This document shows, piece after piece, positions 8,088 to 15,601 of a stretch of DNA of 43,208 nt (the first letter of the stretch is position 1; each line of letters starts with the position of its first letter). Below the pieces are notes generated by a model, which was not told the origin of the DNA, ran no database searches, and saw only the letters and a list, made by a program, of their open reading frames with translations. The stretch is from Clostridia bacterium (GTDB lineage: Bacteria; Bacillota; Clostridia; Oscillospirales; Acutalibacteraceae), in contig JAGAMK010000039.1 of assembly GCA_017624735.1 (NCBI GenBank), positions 1 to 43,208 of the forward strand, in the 5' to 3' direction. Position numbers and translations under genes: made by a program.

Positions 8088-10328
8088 ATGGCACGAAAAA
8101 AGAAAATTGATGTTCCAAAAGTGGAAGAAGAAAATATAAACGCACATATTATCGGTGCCGGTGATGTTGTTGAACAGTTCATTACTGAAACACTTGAAAC
8201 CAACTATATGCCTTATGCTATGAGTGTTATTATGTCCCGTGCAATTCCTGAAATTGACGGTCTTAAACCATCTCACAGAAAACTCCTTTATACAATGTAT
8301 AAAATGGGACTTTTAAATGGTGCAAGAGTAAAATCTGCAAACATCGTTGGTCGTACAATGCAACTTAATCCCCACGGTGATATGGCAATTTACGAAACAA
8401 TGGTGCGACTCTCAAAGGGTAACGAAAGCTTGTTGCACGCTTATGTTGACTCAAAGGGTAACTTTGGTAAAGCGTATTCAAAGAATATGGCTTTTGCTGC
8501 ATCACGTTATACTGAGGCAAAGCTCGAAGCGATTTCAGCGGAATTATTCCGCGATATCGATAAGGACACAGTTGATTTTGTTGATAACTACGATGCTACA
8601 ATGAAGGAGCCAACACTTCTTCCTGTAACATTCCCGTCAATTCTTGTAAACTCAAATACAGGTATTGCAGTTGGTATGGCATCTTCAATCTGTTCATTCA
8701 ATCTACGTGAAATTTGCGAAACTACTATCGGTCTTATCAAAGATAAAGACTTTGACATTATGGAAACTCTTAAAGCACCTGACTTTATCGGTGGTGGCAA
8801 AATTGTTTATGACCGTGAGCAGATGGCAGAGATTTTCCGTACAGGTCGTGGCGGCTTTAAGGTAAGAGCAAAATATGAGTACGACAAGGCAAATAACTGC
8901 ATTGATATTACTGAAATCCCGCCAACAACAACTGCCGAAGCAATTATCGATAAGGTAATTGAAAAGGTTAAGGCAAATGCTATCCGTGAAATCAGCGACA
9001 TCCGTGACGAAACTGATAAAAAAGGTCTTAAAATCACTATCGACCTTAAACGTGGTACGGATGCTGAAAAACTCATGGCAAAACTCTATAAAATGACTCC
9101 TCTTGAGGACACATTCTCTTGCAATTTCAATGTGCTTATTGCAGGTGTGCCACAGGTGTTGGGTGTTGCCGATTTGCTTACAGAATGGATTGCATTCCGT
9201 ACAGAATGTGTAAATCGCAGAGTTTATTTTGACCTTACAAAGGCAAAAGATAAACTTCATCTCTTGTTAGGTCTTCAAAAAATTCTTCTTGATATTGACA
9301 AGGCAATTAAAATTGTCCGTGAAACTGAAGAGGAAGCAGAAGTTGTGCCTAACTTGATGATTGGCTTCGGAATTGACCAGATTCAGGCTGAATATGTTGC
9401 CGAAATCAAACTCCGTCACTTGAACCGTGAGTATATCCTTAAACGTCTTAATGATGTTGAAGACCTTAAAAAGCAGATTGAGGATATGGAAGATATTCTC
9501 TCAAGTAAAGCGAGAGTTAAGAAAATCATTGTTAATGAGCTTAACCAAGTTGTTGATAAATACGGCAAGGACAGACGCACAGAGATTATCTATGCCCAGG
9601 AAATCGAAGAAAATGAAGAAGAAATCGAGGCAGTGCCAGATTATCCCGTTACAGTTTTCTTCACAAAAGAGGGTTATTTCAAAAAGATTACTCCATTGTC
9701 ACTTCGTATGAGTGGTGAGCATAAACTCAAGGAAAATGACGAAATTGTAATGAGTGTGGAAACAACAAATAGTGTTGAACTTCTTTTCTTTACAAATAAA
9801 TGTCAGGTTTATAAATCTCGTGCTTGTGAGTTCGATGACACAAAGGCAAGTGTACTCGGTGACTATGTAGCAACAAAACTCCAAATGGAACCTGACGAAA
9901 CAGCATTATTTATGGCTGTTGTCAAGGAATATAAGGGCTATATGCTCTTCTTCTTCCAGAATGGTAAGGTTGCAAAGGTTGATATTTCTGCTTATGAAAC
10001 AAAGCAGAACCGTAAAAAACTTATAAAGGCTTATTCTGATAAGAGTCCTATTGTAAGTGCAGTTTATGTTCCCGAGGATAAGGAACTTGTGATGAAGTCA
10101 ACTGCAGGCAGATATTTGCTCTTTAATTCAGGCGCAATTTCTGCAAAGACTACAAAGGATAGTCAGGGTGTTGCCGTAATGAGCCTTAAAAAAGGTCACA
10201 GGGTAGAGTCTGTTTCTGATGTTAAAGAAGGTCAGTTTGTAAGACCAGGAAGATACAGAACAAAAACTCTCCCATCAGCAGGTGCGATACTTAGTGCAGA
10301 GGACCAAGGCGAACAGCTCACATTCTAA
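8088..10328 (+). CDS. Divergent type IIA DNA topoisomerase subunit A (GyrA/ParC family)
   Basis: This is the DNA-cleaving subunit, 746 residues. The N-terminal YMPYAMSVIMSRAIPEIDGL block is classical. The catalytic tyrosine is Y141 in AASRYTEAKLEAI, preceded by the invariant arginine. The quinolone-resistance region differs from ordinary enzymes: GRTMQLNPHGDMAIYETM carries Met99 where GyrA has Ser83, and Glu103 where it has Asp87. The segment before the active site is NFGKAYSKNMAFAASR instead of the usual GDSAAAMRYTE form. A coiled-coil tower with LKKQIEDMEDILSS lies near residues 460-480 and a beta-pinwheel-like C-terminal part fills about 510-740. I see no clear GyrA box (QRRGGKG), so decatenation rather than supercoiling is the likelier activity. 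It is co-transcribed with the B gene and the four-helix gene. Confidence 0.85.
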   Translation: MARKKKIDVPKVEEENINAHIIGAGDVVEQFITETLETNYMPYAMSVIMSRAIPEIDGLKPSHRKLLYTMYKMGLLNGARVKSANIVGRTMQLNPHGDMAIYETMVRLSKGNESLLHAYVDSKGNFGKAYSKNMAFAASRYTEAKLEAISAELFRDIDKDTVDFVDNYDATMKEPTLLPVTFPSILVNSNTGIAVGMASSICSFNLREICETTIGLIKDKDFDIMETLKAPDFIGGGKIVYDREQMAEIFRTGRGGFKVRAKYEYDKANNCIDITEIPPTTTAEAIIDKVIEKVKANAIREISDIRDETDKKGLKITIDLKRGTDAEKLMAKLYKMTPLEDTFSCNFNVLIAGVPQVLGVADLLTEWIAFRTECVNRRVYFDLTKAKDKLHLLLGLQKILLDIDKAIKIVRETEEEAEVVPNLMIGFGIDQIQAEYVAEIKLRHLNREYILKRLNDVEDLKKQIEDMEDILSSKARVKKIIVNELNQVVDKYGKDRRTEIIYAQEIEENEEEIEAVPDYPVTVFFTKEGYFKKITPLSLRMSGEHKLKENDEIVMSVETTNSVELLFFTNKCQVYKSRACEFDDTKASVLGDYVATKLQMEPDETALFMAVVKEYKGYMLFFFQNGKVAKVDISAYETKQNRKKLIKAYSDKSPIVSAVYVPEDKELVMKSTAGRYLLFNSGAISAKTTKDSQGVAVMSLKKGHRVESVSDVKEGQFVRPGRYRTKTLPSAGAILSAEDQGEQLTF

Positions 10329-10533
10329 ATTGATTATTTTTCCGTTTGACTGCCTTGCCTTCGACTCGTAGTATCTATATACGACTTCGTCTTGGCAAGA
10401 TTGTCAAAACAAAAAAATAATTCAATTTATTTAATTGTTTCTTTTTCCGTTATACGTCCTTGCTCTCAACTCGCGGTATCTACATACAGCTTCACCTCTG
10501 CCACATTGTCTTACGAAAAAATAATTCAATTTA
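10328..10533. repeat. Two tandem ~100-bp repeats with AAATTGAATTATTTTT-type ends
   Basis: Copy one (10328-10429) and copy two (10433-10533) align along their whole length at roughly 70 percent identity. Shared blocks are TTTTTCCGTT, CTCG(T/C)(A/G)GTATCTA(T/C)ATAC and ATAATTCAATTTA. Within each copy the two ends are inverted, AATTGATTATTTTT against AAAAATAATTCAATT. Each could therefore fold as one long hairpin or represent a tiny element of the MITE kind. They directly follow the topoisomerase A stop codon. Confidence 0.6.
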
Positions 10534-10563
10534 GTTTTTGGTATAATTAAATATAAAATGTAG

Positions 10564-10595
10564 GGGACGCTGACCACAGCGTCCCTTTGATTTTG
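10564..10595 (+). terminator. Hairpin terminator after the topoisomerase operon
   Basis: A perfect 9-bp stem GGGACGCTG / CAGCGTCCC closes an ACCA loop and is followed by TTTGATTTTG. The loop and outer TAGGGGACG resemble the hairpin at 14898-14921, so it may also be a dispersed repeat. Confidence 0.65.
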
Positions 10596-10624
10596 TTGAC
10601 AAAATAATATTAAAATGATATATT
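10596..10624 (+). promoter_or_regulatory. Promoter of the YfjL-like gene
   Basis: TTGACA (10596-10601), a 17-bp spacer and TATATT (10619-10624) lie 37 bases before the start at 10661. Confidence 0.75.
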
Positions 10625-10660
10625 TGATTTAAGATAACTTGGATAAAAGGGGAGTGCAAT

Positions 10661-11464
10661 ATGAAAAAAACTATTAAAATAAGCGTTATTGTTTTAATTG
10701 TTATTCTTATTGTGGCTTTTATTGCATTTTTTGCAAATTCATTATTTGGAAACCCTATCTCAAAAAAGCTTGCCGAAAATACTGCGATTGAGTATATTGA
10801 GGAGAATTATCCTGACGATAACTGTCAAATTAAAGCTATATATTATGATTTCAAATATGAGGATTATACTGTGCATATTATCTCCGCAACAAATGAAAAC
10901 ATTGATTTTTCTTTGAATATCACACCAAAAGGTGAAGTCGCAGGAATTGAATATTGGAAAAATCCAACTAACGAAGAAGAATCTGCAACCCCATTAACAG
11001 AGGACGAGCTAAAAGAACTTTGTATAAAAGCACATAATTTGTATGCTGAGTGGTTTAGTCCTGCAAATAATCTTGTTGTTGATTGGGATAATACTTTGAA
11101 AATAGATAAAAGAGAGTATTTTGAGGTGGATTCAACTGAAATAACATCAGTTGAAGCATTAAAAACAGAATTTGCAAAGTATTTCGACAGTGAAGAAATT
11201 GATGATAAAATTGATGGTTATTATGTAATGTACAATGGAAAAATGTATGGTGCTTCCGAGTTGGTTCAAGGTGGAGAGATTGAAGGAATGAAACACAAAA
11301 TGACCATAGAGAAGAATACAAACACAGAATGTCTTTTGAAAATAACATCATACTTAGATAGTTTTGAACAAGTTTTTTATTATAGATTAAGAGTAATTGA
11401 TGGCGAGTGGAAGTTCGCAGGTGTATTCCATTGGGTAACACAGTACGATTTAGTTTTGGAATAA
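10661..11464 (+). CDS. Membrane-anchored YfjL-like protein of unknown function
   Basis: A 267-residue protein with one N-terminal membrane segment (about residues 5-27, VIVLIVILIVAFIAFF) and no cleavage site that I can see, so the rest should face outward. The stretch just after the anchor, GNPISKKLAENTAIEYIEEN, resembles the N-terminal domain of Bacillus YfjL-type proteins. That domain (to about residue 100) looks like a PepSY-like fold. The C-terminal half (about 120-267) has a FAKYFDSEEIDDKIDGYYV motif, a conserved-looking GKMYGASELVQGG and a final REWKFAGV-like strand. This is reminiscent of IseA-type inhibitor or NTF2-like domains, but I cannot assign it. It is monocistronic with its own promoter at 10596-10624. 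The start has a GGGGAGTG site. Confidence 0.55.
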   Translation: MKKTIKISVIVLIVILIVAFIAFFANSLFGNPISKKLAENTAIEYIEENYPDDNCQIKAIYYDFKYEDYTVHIISATNENIDFSLNITPKGEVAGIEYWKNPTNEEESATPLTEDELKELCIKAHNLYAEWFSPANNLVVDWDNTLKIDKREYFEVDSTEITSVEALKTEFAKYFDSEEIDDKIDGYYVMYNGKMYGASELVQGGEIEGMKHKMTIEKNTNTECLLKITSYLDSFEQVFYYRLRVIDGEWKFAGVFHWVTQYDLVLE

Positions 11465-11482
11465 TATGTAACAAAAACAAAA

Positions 11483-11547
11483 ACCGACCGCATCAAAACG
11501 GTCGGTGCAGACAGTCTCGCAAACGCAAATTAGGTTTTGCTGTCTGC
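11483..11547 (+). terminator. Two abutting hairpins downstream of the YfjL-like gene
   Basis: ACCGACCG (11483-11490) pairs with CGGTCGGT (11499-11506). Immediately after it GCAGACAG (11507-11514) pairs with CTGTCTGC (11540-11547), enclosing a further GCAAAC/GTTTTGC pairing. There is no T-run after either stem, so a plain intrinsic terminator is not certain. A stable RNA 3' end or small RNA is possible. Confidence 0.4.
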
Positions 11548-11615
11548 AAAAGTATTATATGAAAACAATATATTAAAATTCATTGAAAAAAATGTCATTT
11601 TTTTTAAAAAAAGTC

Positions 11616-11644
11616 TTGCAATTTTTATACGACTGTGTTAGAAT
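11616..11644 (+). promoter_or_regulatory. Promoter of secG
   Basis: TTGCAA (11616-11621), a 17-bp spacer and TAGAAT (11639-11644) lie about 42 bases before secG. Confidence 0.65.
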
Positions 11645-11686
11645 ATCAAGGCTGTTAAAAATATATGGCTTGGAGGTGTACTCGAT

Positions 11687-11941
11687 ATGGCATGGTATCA
11701 CGTAGTATTTGGTGTAGCACTTATTGTGTTATCAATCGTTATTGTGGTTCTTATCCTTTTACAGGAAAGCAATCAGCAGGGTCTTTCAGGTGCCATTTCA
11801 GGTGGCTCTTCAGATTCCTTCTTCGGTAAGAATAAGGGTAGAACAGACGAAGCAAAGAAAGCATTCCTTACAAAGATTCTCGTTGCAGTATTTTCTGTAA
11901 TCGTTCTTGCTTCAGTTCTTGTAATGATTTTTGTTAAATAA
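11687..11941 (+). CDS. secG: Preprotein translocase subunit SecG
   Basis: SecG is the small accessory subunit of the SecYEG protein-export channel in the cytoplasmic membrane. At 84 residues it has two membrane helices (about 3-26 and 60-82). These flank the characteristic glycine/serine-rich loop ESNQQGLSGAISGGSSDSFF, where the QESNQQGL and the GG-S-D-FFG elements are diagnostic. A GGAGG site precedes the ATG by 8 bases. In many Bacillota secG is followed by rnr and smpB; that arrangement is absent here and a tRNA gene follows instead. A TCCCGAT-GAAA-ATCGGGA hairpin (11944-11961) sits between secG and the tRNA and may mark the 3' end or a processing point. Confidence 0.93.
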   Translation: MAWYHVVFGVALIVLSIVIVVLILLQESNQQGLSGAISGGSSDSFFGKNKGRTDEAKKAFLTKILVAVFSVIVLASVLVMIFVK

Positions 11942-11967
11942 TGTCCCGATGAAAATCGGGAATATAT

Positions 11968-12043
11968 GATCCACTAGCTCAGTTGGCAGAGCACTTGACT
12001 TTTAATCAAGGTGTCCGGAGTTCGAATCTCCGGTGGATCACCA
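11968..12043 (+). tRNA. tRNA-Lys (anticodon TTT)
   Basis: A complete 76-base cloverleaf with encoded CCA. The acceptor GATCCAC / GTGGATC is perfectly paired. The anticodon stem CTTGA/TCAAG encloses CTTTTAA, giving TTT. The T-arm contains GTTCGAATC. The D-loop AGTTGGCAGA is normal. A terminator follows 8 bases later. Confidence 0.97.
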
Positions 12044-12050
12044 AAAAGAG

Positions 12051-12086
12051 AAAAGTCGCACGATAGTGTGACTTTTCTTTTTTTCA
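12051..12086 (+). terminator. Intrinsic terminator after tRNA-Lys
   Basis: An 11-bp stem AAAAGTCGCAC / GTGTGACTTTT, with one G-U pair, is followed by CTTTTTTTC. Confidence 0.9.
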
Positions 12087-12102
12087 TTTTTACTTTTTCC
12101 AC

Positions 12103-12130
12103 TTGATATTCATACTATTTGTGTTACAAT
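12103..12130 (+). promoter_or_regulatory. Promoter of the GH4 alpha-galactosidase gene
   Basis: TTGATA (12103-12108), a 16-bp spacer and TACAAT (12125-12130) lie about 31 bases before the ATG at 12162. I see no clear operator or cre palindrome. Confidence 0.55.
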
Positions 12131-12161
12131 AAAACCATATTCAATGGGGAGGGATTTTGTT

Positions 12162-13481
12162 ATGAAAATTACATTTATGGGAGCAGGTAGTACTGTTTTT
12201 GCACGAAACGTTATAGGCGACTGTATGTGCACAGAAGCACTCCGTGACAGCGTGTTTGCTCTTTACGATATTGATGGTGAAAGACTTGAAGAAAGCCGAG
12301 TTATTCTCGAGGCTATGCGAAAAGCTAAGGGTGGTTATGGTAAAATCGAGTGCTATGTTGGTGTAGAAAACCGAAAAGATGCACTCCGTGGTGCTCATTT
12401 CGTTGTTAATGCTATTCAGGTTGGTCTTTATGACCCTTGCACAATCATCGACTTTGAAGTGCCAAAGAAATATGGTTTAAGACAGACAATTGGTGACACT
12501 CTCGGTATTGGCGGAATTATGCGTACACTCCGTACAATTCCGGTCATGAAGGATTTTGCAAATGATATGGAAGAGGTTTGTCCTGATGCCCTTTTCTTAA
12601 ACTATGTTAATCCAATGGCTATGCTCACAGGATATATGCTTCGTTACACAGGAGTTAAAACTGTCGGTCTTTGCCATAGTGTTCAGGGTTGTTCAGAGTG
12701 GTTACTCAAAAAACTCAATATGGAAGATAAATTAGAGGGAAGAAAAGAACTTATTGCAGGTATCAACCACATGGGTTGGTTGCTTGAAATTAGGGATAAA
12801 AATGGTGTTGATTTGTACCCTGAAATCAAATCAAGAGTTGATGCGTATATGGCTCAACCTGATGCAGATGATAAAGTCCGTATGGATTACATTAAAAACT
12901 TCGGCTATTACTGCACAGAGTCAAGTGAGCATAATGCCGAGTACAATATGTTCTATATTAAATCAAAATATCCTGAACTTATTGAGAGATATAATATTCC
13001 GTTGGACGAATATCCACGTCGTTGTGTAAACCAGATTGAAAAATGGAAAAAGGACTATGCTGAAATGCTCCAGAAAGGCGTCAGAGAGCATGAACGCTCA
13101 AATGAATATGCATCAAGAATTATGGAGTCAATGGTAACAGGTGACCCATATCAGATTGGTGGTAATGTGCTCAATACCGGTCATCTTATTACAAACTTAC
13201 CTGAAAATGCTTGTGTTGAGGTGCCTTGTCTTGTAAATGGCAGAGGGATTCATCCTTGCCACGTTGGTGCATTACCAGTTCAATGTGCTGCAATGAATAT
13301 GACAAATATCAATGTTCAACTCTTAACCATTGAAGCAGCAGTTACAGGTAAAAAAGAGCATATTTATCAGGCAGCAATGCTTGACCCACATACCGGTAGT
13401 GAACTTGATATCGACACAATCAAAAAGATGGTTGACGATTTGATTGTTGCTCACGGAAACTACTTACCAAAATTTAATTAG
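12162..13481 (+). CDS. melA: Glycoside hydrolase family 4, probable alpha-galactosidase
   Basis: GH4 enzymes cleave glycosides by an NAD- and Mn-dependent redox mechanism. The start is set at the ATG at 12162, which places the NAD motif FMGAGST at residues 5-11 and has a GGGGAGGG site 8 bases upstream; the open frame reaches 12144 but adds no family residues. The protein has 439 residues. NYVNPMA (148-153) and the metal ligands Cys171 and His203 (NHMGW) are present. The signature around the cysteine is CHSVQG, the form associated with alpha-galactosidases of the MelA type, as opposed to CHEV or CNVP subgroups. It should act in the cytoplasm on alpha-galactosides such as melibiose. No transporter gene is adjacent. 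A strong terminator at 13494-13523 makes it monocistronic. Confidence 0.88.
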   Translation: MKITFMGAGSTVFARNVIGDCMCTEALRDSVFALYDIDGERLEESRVILEAMRKAKGGYGKIECYVGVENRKDALRGAHFVVNAIQVGLYDPCTIIDFEVPKKYGLRQTIGDTLGIGGIMRTLRTIPVMKDFANDMEEVCPDALFLNYVNPMAMLTGYMLRYTGVKTVGLCHSVQGCSEWLLKKLNMEDKLEGRKELIAGINHMGWLLEIRDKNGVDLYPEIKSRVDAYMAQPDADDKVRMDYIKNFGYYCTESSEHNAEYNMFYIKSKYPELIERYNIPLDEYPRRCVNQIEKWKKDYAEMLQKGVREHERSNEYASRIMESMVTGDPYQIGGNVLNTGHLITNLPENACVEVPCLVNGRGIHPCHVGALPVQCAAMNMTNINVQLLTIEAAVTGKKEHIYQAAMLDPHTGSELDIDTIKKMVDDLIVAHGNYLPKFN

Positions 13482-13493
13482 ATTTAAAAATAT

Positions 13494-13523
13494 GACCATT
13501 CTTTAATTAGAATGGTCTTTTTT
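13494..13523 (+). terminator. Intrinsic terminator after the GH4 gene
   Basis: A 9-bp stem GACCATTCT / AGAATGGTC closes a TTAATT loop and runs into TTTTTTG. Confidence 0.9.
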
Positions 13524-13548
13524 GTTAATACTATTACAGGTGATTACT

Positions 13549-14844
13549 ATGTTATCTGTATGGACGGCAAATTCAGAATTTAAGAGTTTTCCAAAACTTA
13601 ACGAAGACATTAAAACGCAAGTTGCAATTATAGGTGGAGGTATAGCAGGTATTCTTTCTGCTTATATGCTGAAACAAAAAGGTATTGACTGTGTTGTGCT
13701 TGAAGCAGACAGAGTGTGTAAAGGTGTAACGCAGAATACAACAGCAAAAATAACCTCACAACATGGTCTTGTTTACGACAAGTTAATTAAACATTTCGGA
13801 ATCGAAAAAGCACAGATGTATCTTAAAGCCAATGAAAATGCTGTGAAAAAATATCGTGAAATGTGCAAGGAGATATCTTGCGATTTTGAGAATAAAAAAA
13901 ATGTTGTTTATTCCGTGAATAACACAAGAAAAATTGAAAAAGAGTTACATGCGTTGGTTCGCATTGGATATAACCCCGACTTTTGCGGTGAAATTCCTGT
14001 GCCTATTAATATTGCAGGAGCAGTCATATTCCAAAATCAGGCACAGTTTAATCCTTTGAAGTTTCTATCGTTTATATCAAAGGGATTGACTATTTATGAA
14101 AACACAAAGGTTATAGAAATCCGCGGCAAACATGCTTTTACACAAGATGCAAAAATAACTGCAGACTATTTTATTGTTACAACGCATTTTCCTTTTATGA
14201 ATAAATTCGGTATGTATTCCTTGAAACTTTTTCAGGAGAGGTCTTATGTGATAGCCATTGAGAATGGACCTAAAATTGACGGAATGTATGTTGATGAGGC
14301 AAAAAAGGGAATGTCTTTCCGCAATTACGAAAACTATCTTTTAATTGGTGGCGGTGACCATAGGACTGGTAAAGATGGGGGCAATTATCGAGAATTGCGT
14401 GCTTTTTCTGCCATACATTATCCTTCAAACCCCATAAAATACCAATGGGCAACACAGGACTGTATGAGCCTTGATTCTGTTCCATATATTGGAAGATATT
14501 CTGACAGAATTCCCAATGTCCTTGTTGCAACAGGTTTTAATAAATGGGGAATGACATCCTCTATGGTGTCGGCAGAATTGCTTTGTGACATCATTCTCGG
14601 CAAAAAGAATGATTACGAAGAACTTTTTAACCCTTCAAGGAGTGTCCTGACAACACAACTACCTATAAATATCTTTGAGTCGACAGTGGGACTTTTAACA
14701 CCATCAAGAAAACGCTGTCCACATTTAGGGTGTGCCTTGAAGTGGAATTCTGCAGAGCATAGTTGGGATTGTCCATGCCACGGTTCAAGATTTACAGAAA
14801 AAGGGGAATTGATTAACAACCCTGCAACAGATGATTTAAAATAG
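13549..14844 (+). CDS. FAD-dependent oxidoreductase with C-terminal Rieske domain
   Basis: A 431-residue two-domain redox protein. Residues 23-50 (QVAIIGGGIAGILSAYML) form the FAD-binding GxGxxG fold of the DAO superfamily. A C-terminal Rieske module carries CPHLGC and CPCHGS, which supply the two Cys and two His ligands of a [2Fe-2S] cluster. Related proteins (Bacillus YhfW type) have the same order; their substrates are not known. The start is placed at the ATG at 13549, with AGGTGA eight bases before it. The upstream in-frame codons from 13522 lie within the preceding terminator. The C-terminus ends at NNPATDDLK soon after the second cluster motif, slightly shorter than usual for this family. 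A bidirectional terminator follows. Confidence 0.85.
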   Translation: MLSVWTANSEFKSFPKLNEDIKTQVAIIGGGIAGILSAYMLKQKGIDCVVLEADRVCKGVTQNTTAKITSQHGLVYDKLIKHFGIEKAQMYLKANENAVKKYREMCKEISCDFENKKNVVYSVNNTRKIEKELHALVRIGYNPDFCGEIPVPINIAGAVIFQNQAQFNPLKFLSFISKGLTIYENTKVIEIRGKHAFTQDAKITADYFIVTTHFPFMNKFGMYSLKLFQERSYVIAIENGPKIDGMYVDEAKKGMSFRNYENYLLIGGGDHRTGKDGGNYRELRAFSAIHYPSNPIKYQWATQDCMSLDSVPYIGRYSDRIPNVLVATGFNKWGMTSSMVSAELLCDIILGKKNDYEELFNPSRSVLTTQLPINIFESTVGLLTPSRKRCPHLGCALKWNSAEHSWDCPCHGSRFTEKGELINNPATDDLK

Positions 14845-14897
14845 TTCAATTTCCCGCAATACTTCGTGCCATTCAACCTGCGGTATAATAAAAAGTA

Positions 14898-14931
14898 GGG
14901 GACGATGCACATATCGTCCCCATTTTCTTTT
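14898..14931. terminator. Bidirectional terminator between convergent genes
   Basis: A 9-bp stem GGGGACGAT / ATCGTCCCC with a GCACAT loop is followed by ATTTTCTTTT on the plus strand. On the minus strand it is followed by TACTTTTT. It serves the Rieske gene and the convergent SGNH gene. Confidence 0.8.
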
Positions 14932-14935
14932 ATAT

Positions 14936-15592
14936 TTATTTTAGTAATGGAATTACATTTTCTGTGATAATCTCATAAGCTTGTGCGTTTACATGCAATC
15001 CGTCGTAGGTGAGTTCTTTTTTGAGATTACCATCTTTGTCCTTGAGTTTATCAGTAAAATCAAGCCATATACAATTATGCTTTTCGCATAGCTTAATGAA
15101 TTCATTATTCATTTCTTTTATTTTCTTGTTACTGCGTTTTTCAAATTTGTCACGCATATTTTCGTTGATAGGATAAACTGCTTCAACGATAAAATTAACA
15201 TCAGGACAAGCCTTTTTTGTGTCAGTCATGATTTTTTCAACATTTTCAAGTGTCATTGAAAGGGGAAGACCACGACCAATATCATTTGTGCCAATAAGAA
15301 GCACAATGTTTTTTGGTTCAATAGAGAGTACGTTATCATAAAGCCTTTCTAAAAGTCTGTCAGTTGTGTCACCACTTATTCCCCGATTATAAACTGCCTG
15401 ACCACTTGATTTGCAAAAGTCAAAAAACAACTCATAATAATTGAAAAAATCAGTAATTGAGTCGCCTAAAAGCACAGTTTGGTTTTTCAAAGCATACTTT
15501 TTATTGAGTAAGGTATAATTATTCTTTTTTGTTGTCATTTCACCACTGTATTGAGTAAGTGCTGAGTAATTGACCTTGTTTTTAAATAACAT
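14936..15592 (-). CDS. SGNH/GDSL-family hydrolase
   Basis: A 218-residue cytoplasmic esterase/lipase-type hydrolase. All SGNH blocks are visible: GDSIT with the nucleophile Ser45, the oxyanion glycine in NRGISGDTT, GTND with the Asn, and the C-terminal DGLHVN with the Asp-x-x-His pair. The chain has no signal peptide. Members of this family deacylate sugars, lysophospholipids or acyl esters, and the substrate cannot be read from sequence. It starts 9 bases after the stop of the upstream alpha/beta hydrolase gene, so the two form a minus-strand operon and may act on the same esters. Confidence 0.88.
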   Translation of the reverse strand: MLFKNKVNYSALTQYSGEMTTKKNNYTLLNKKYALKNQTVLLGDSITDFFNYYELFFDFCKSSGQAVYNRGISGDTTDRLLERLYDNVLSIEPKNIVLLIGTNDIGRGLPLSMTLENVEKIMTDTKKACPDVNFIVEAVYPINENMRDKFEKRSNKKIKEMNNEFIKLCEKHNCIWLDFTDKLKDKDGNLKKELTYDGLHVNAQAYEIITENVIPLLK

Positions 15593-15601
15593 AAAATCAC
15601 C

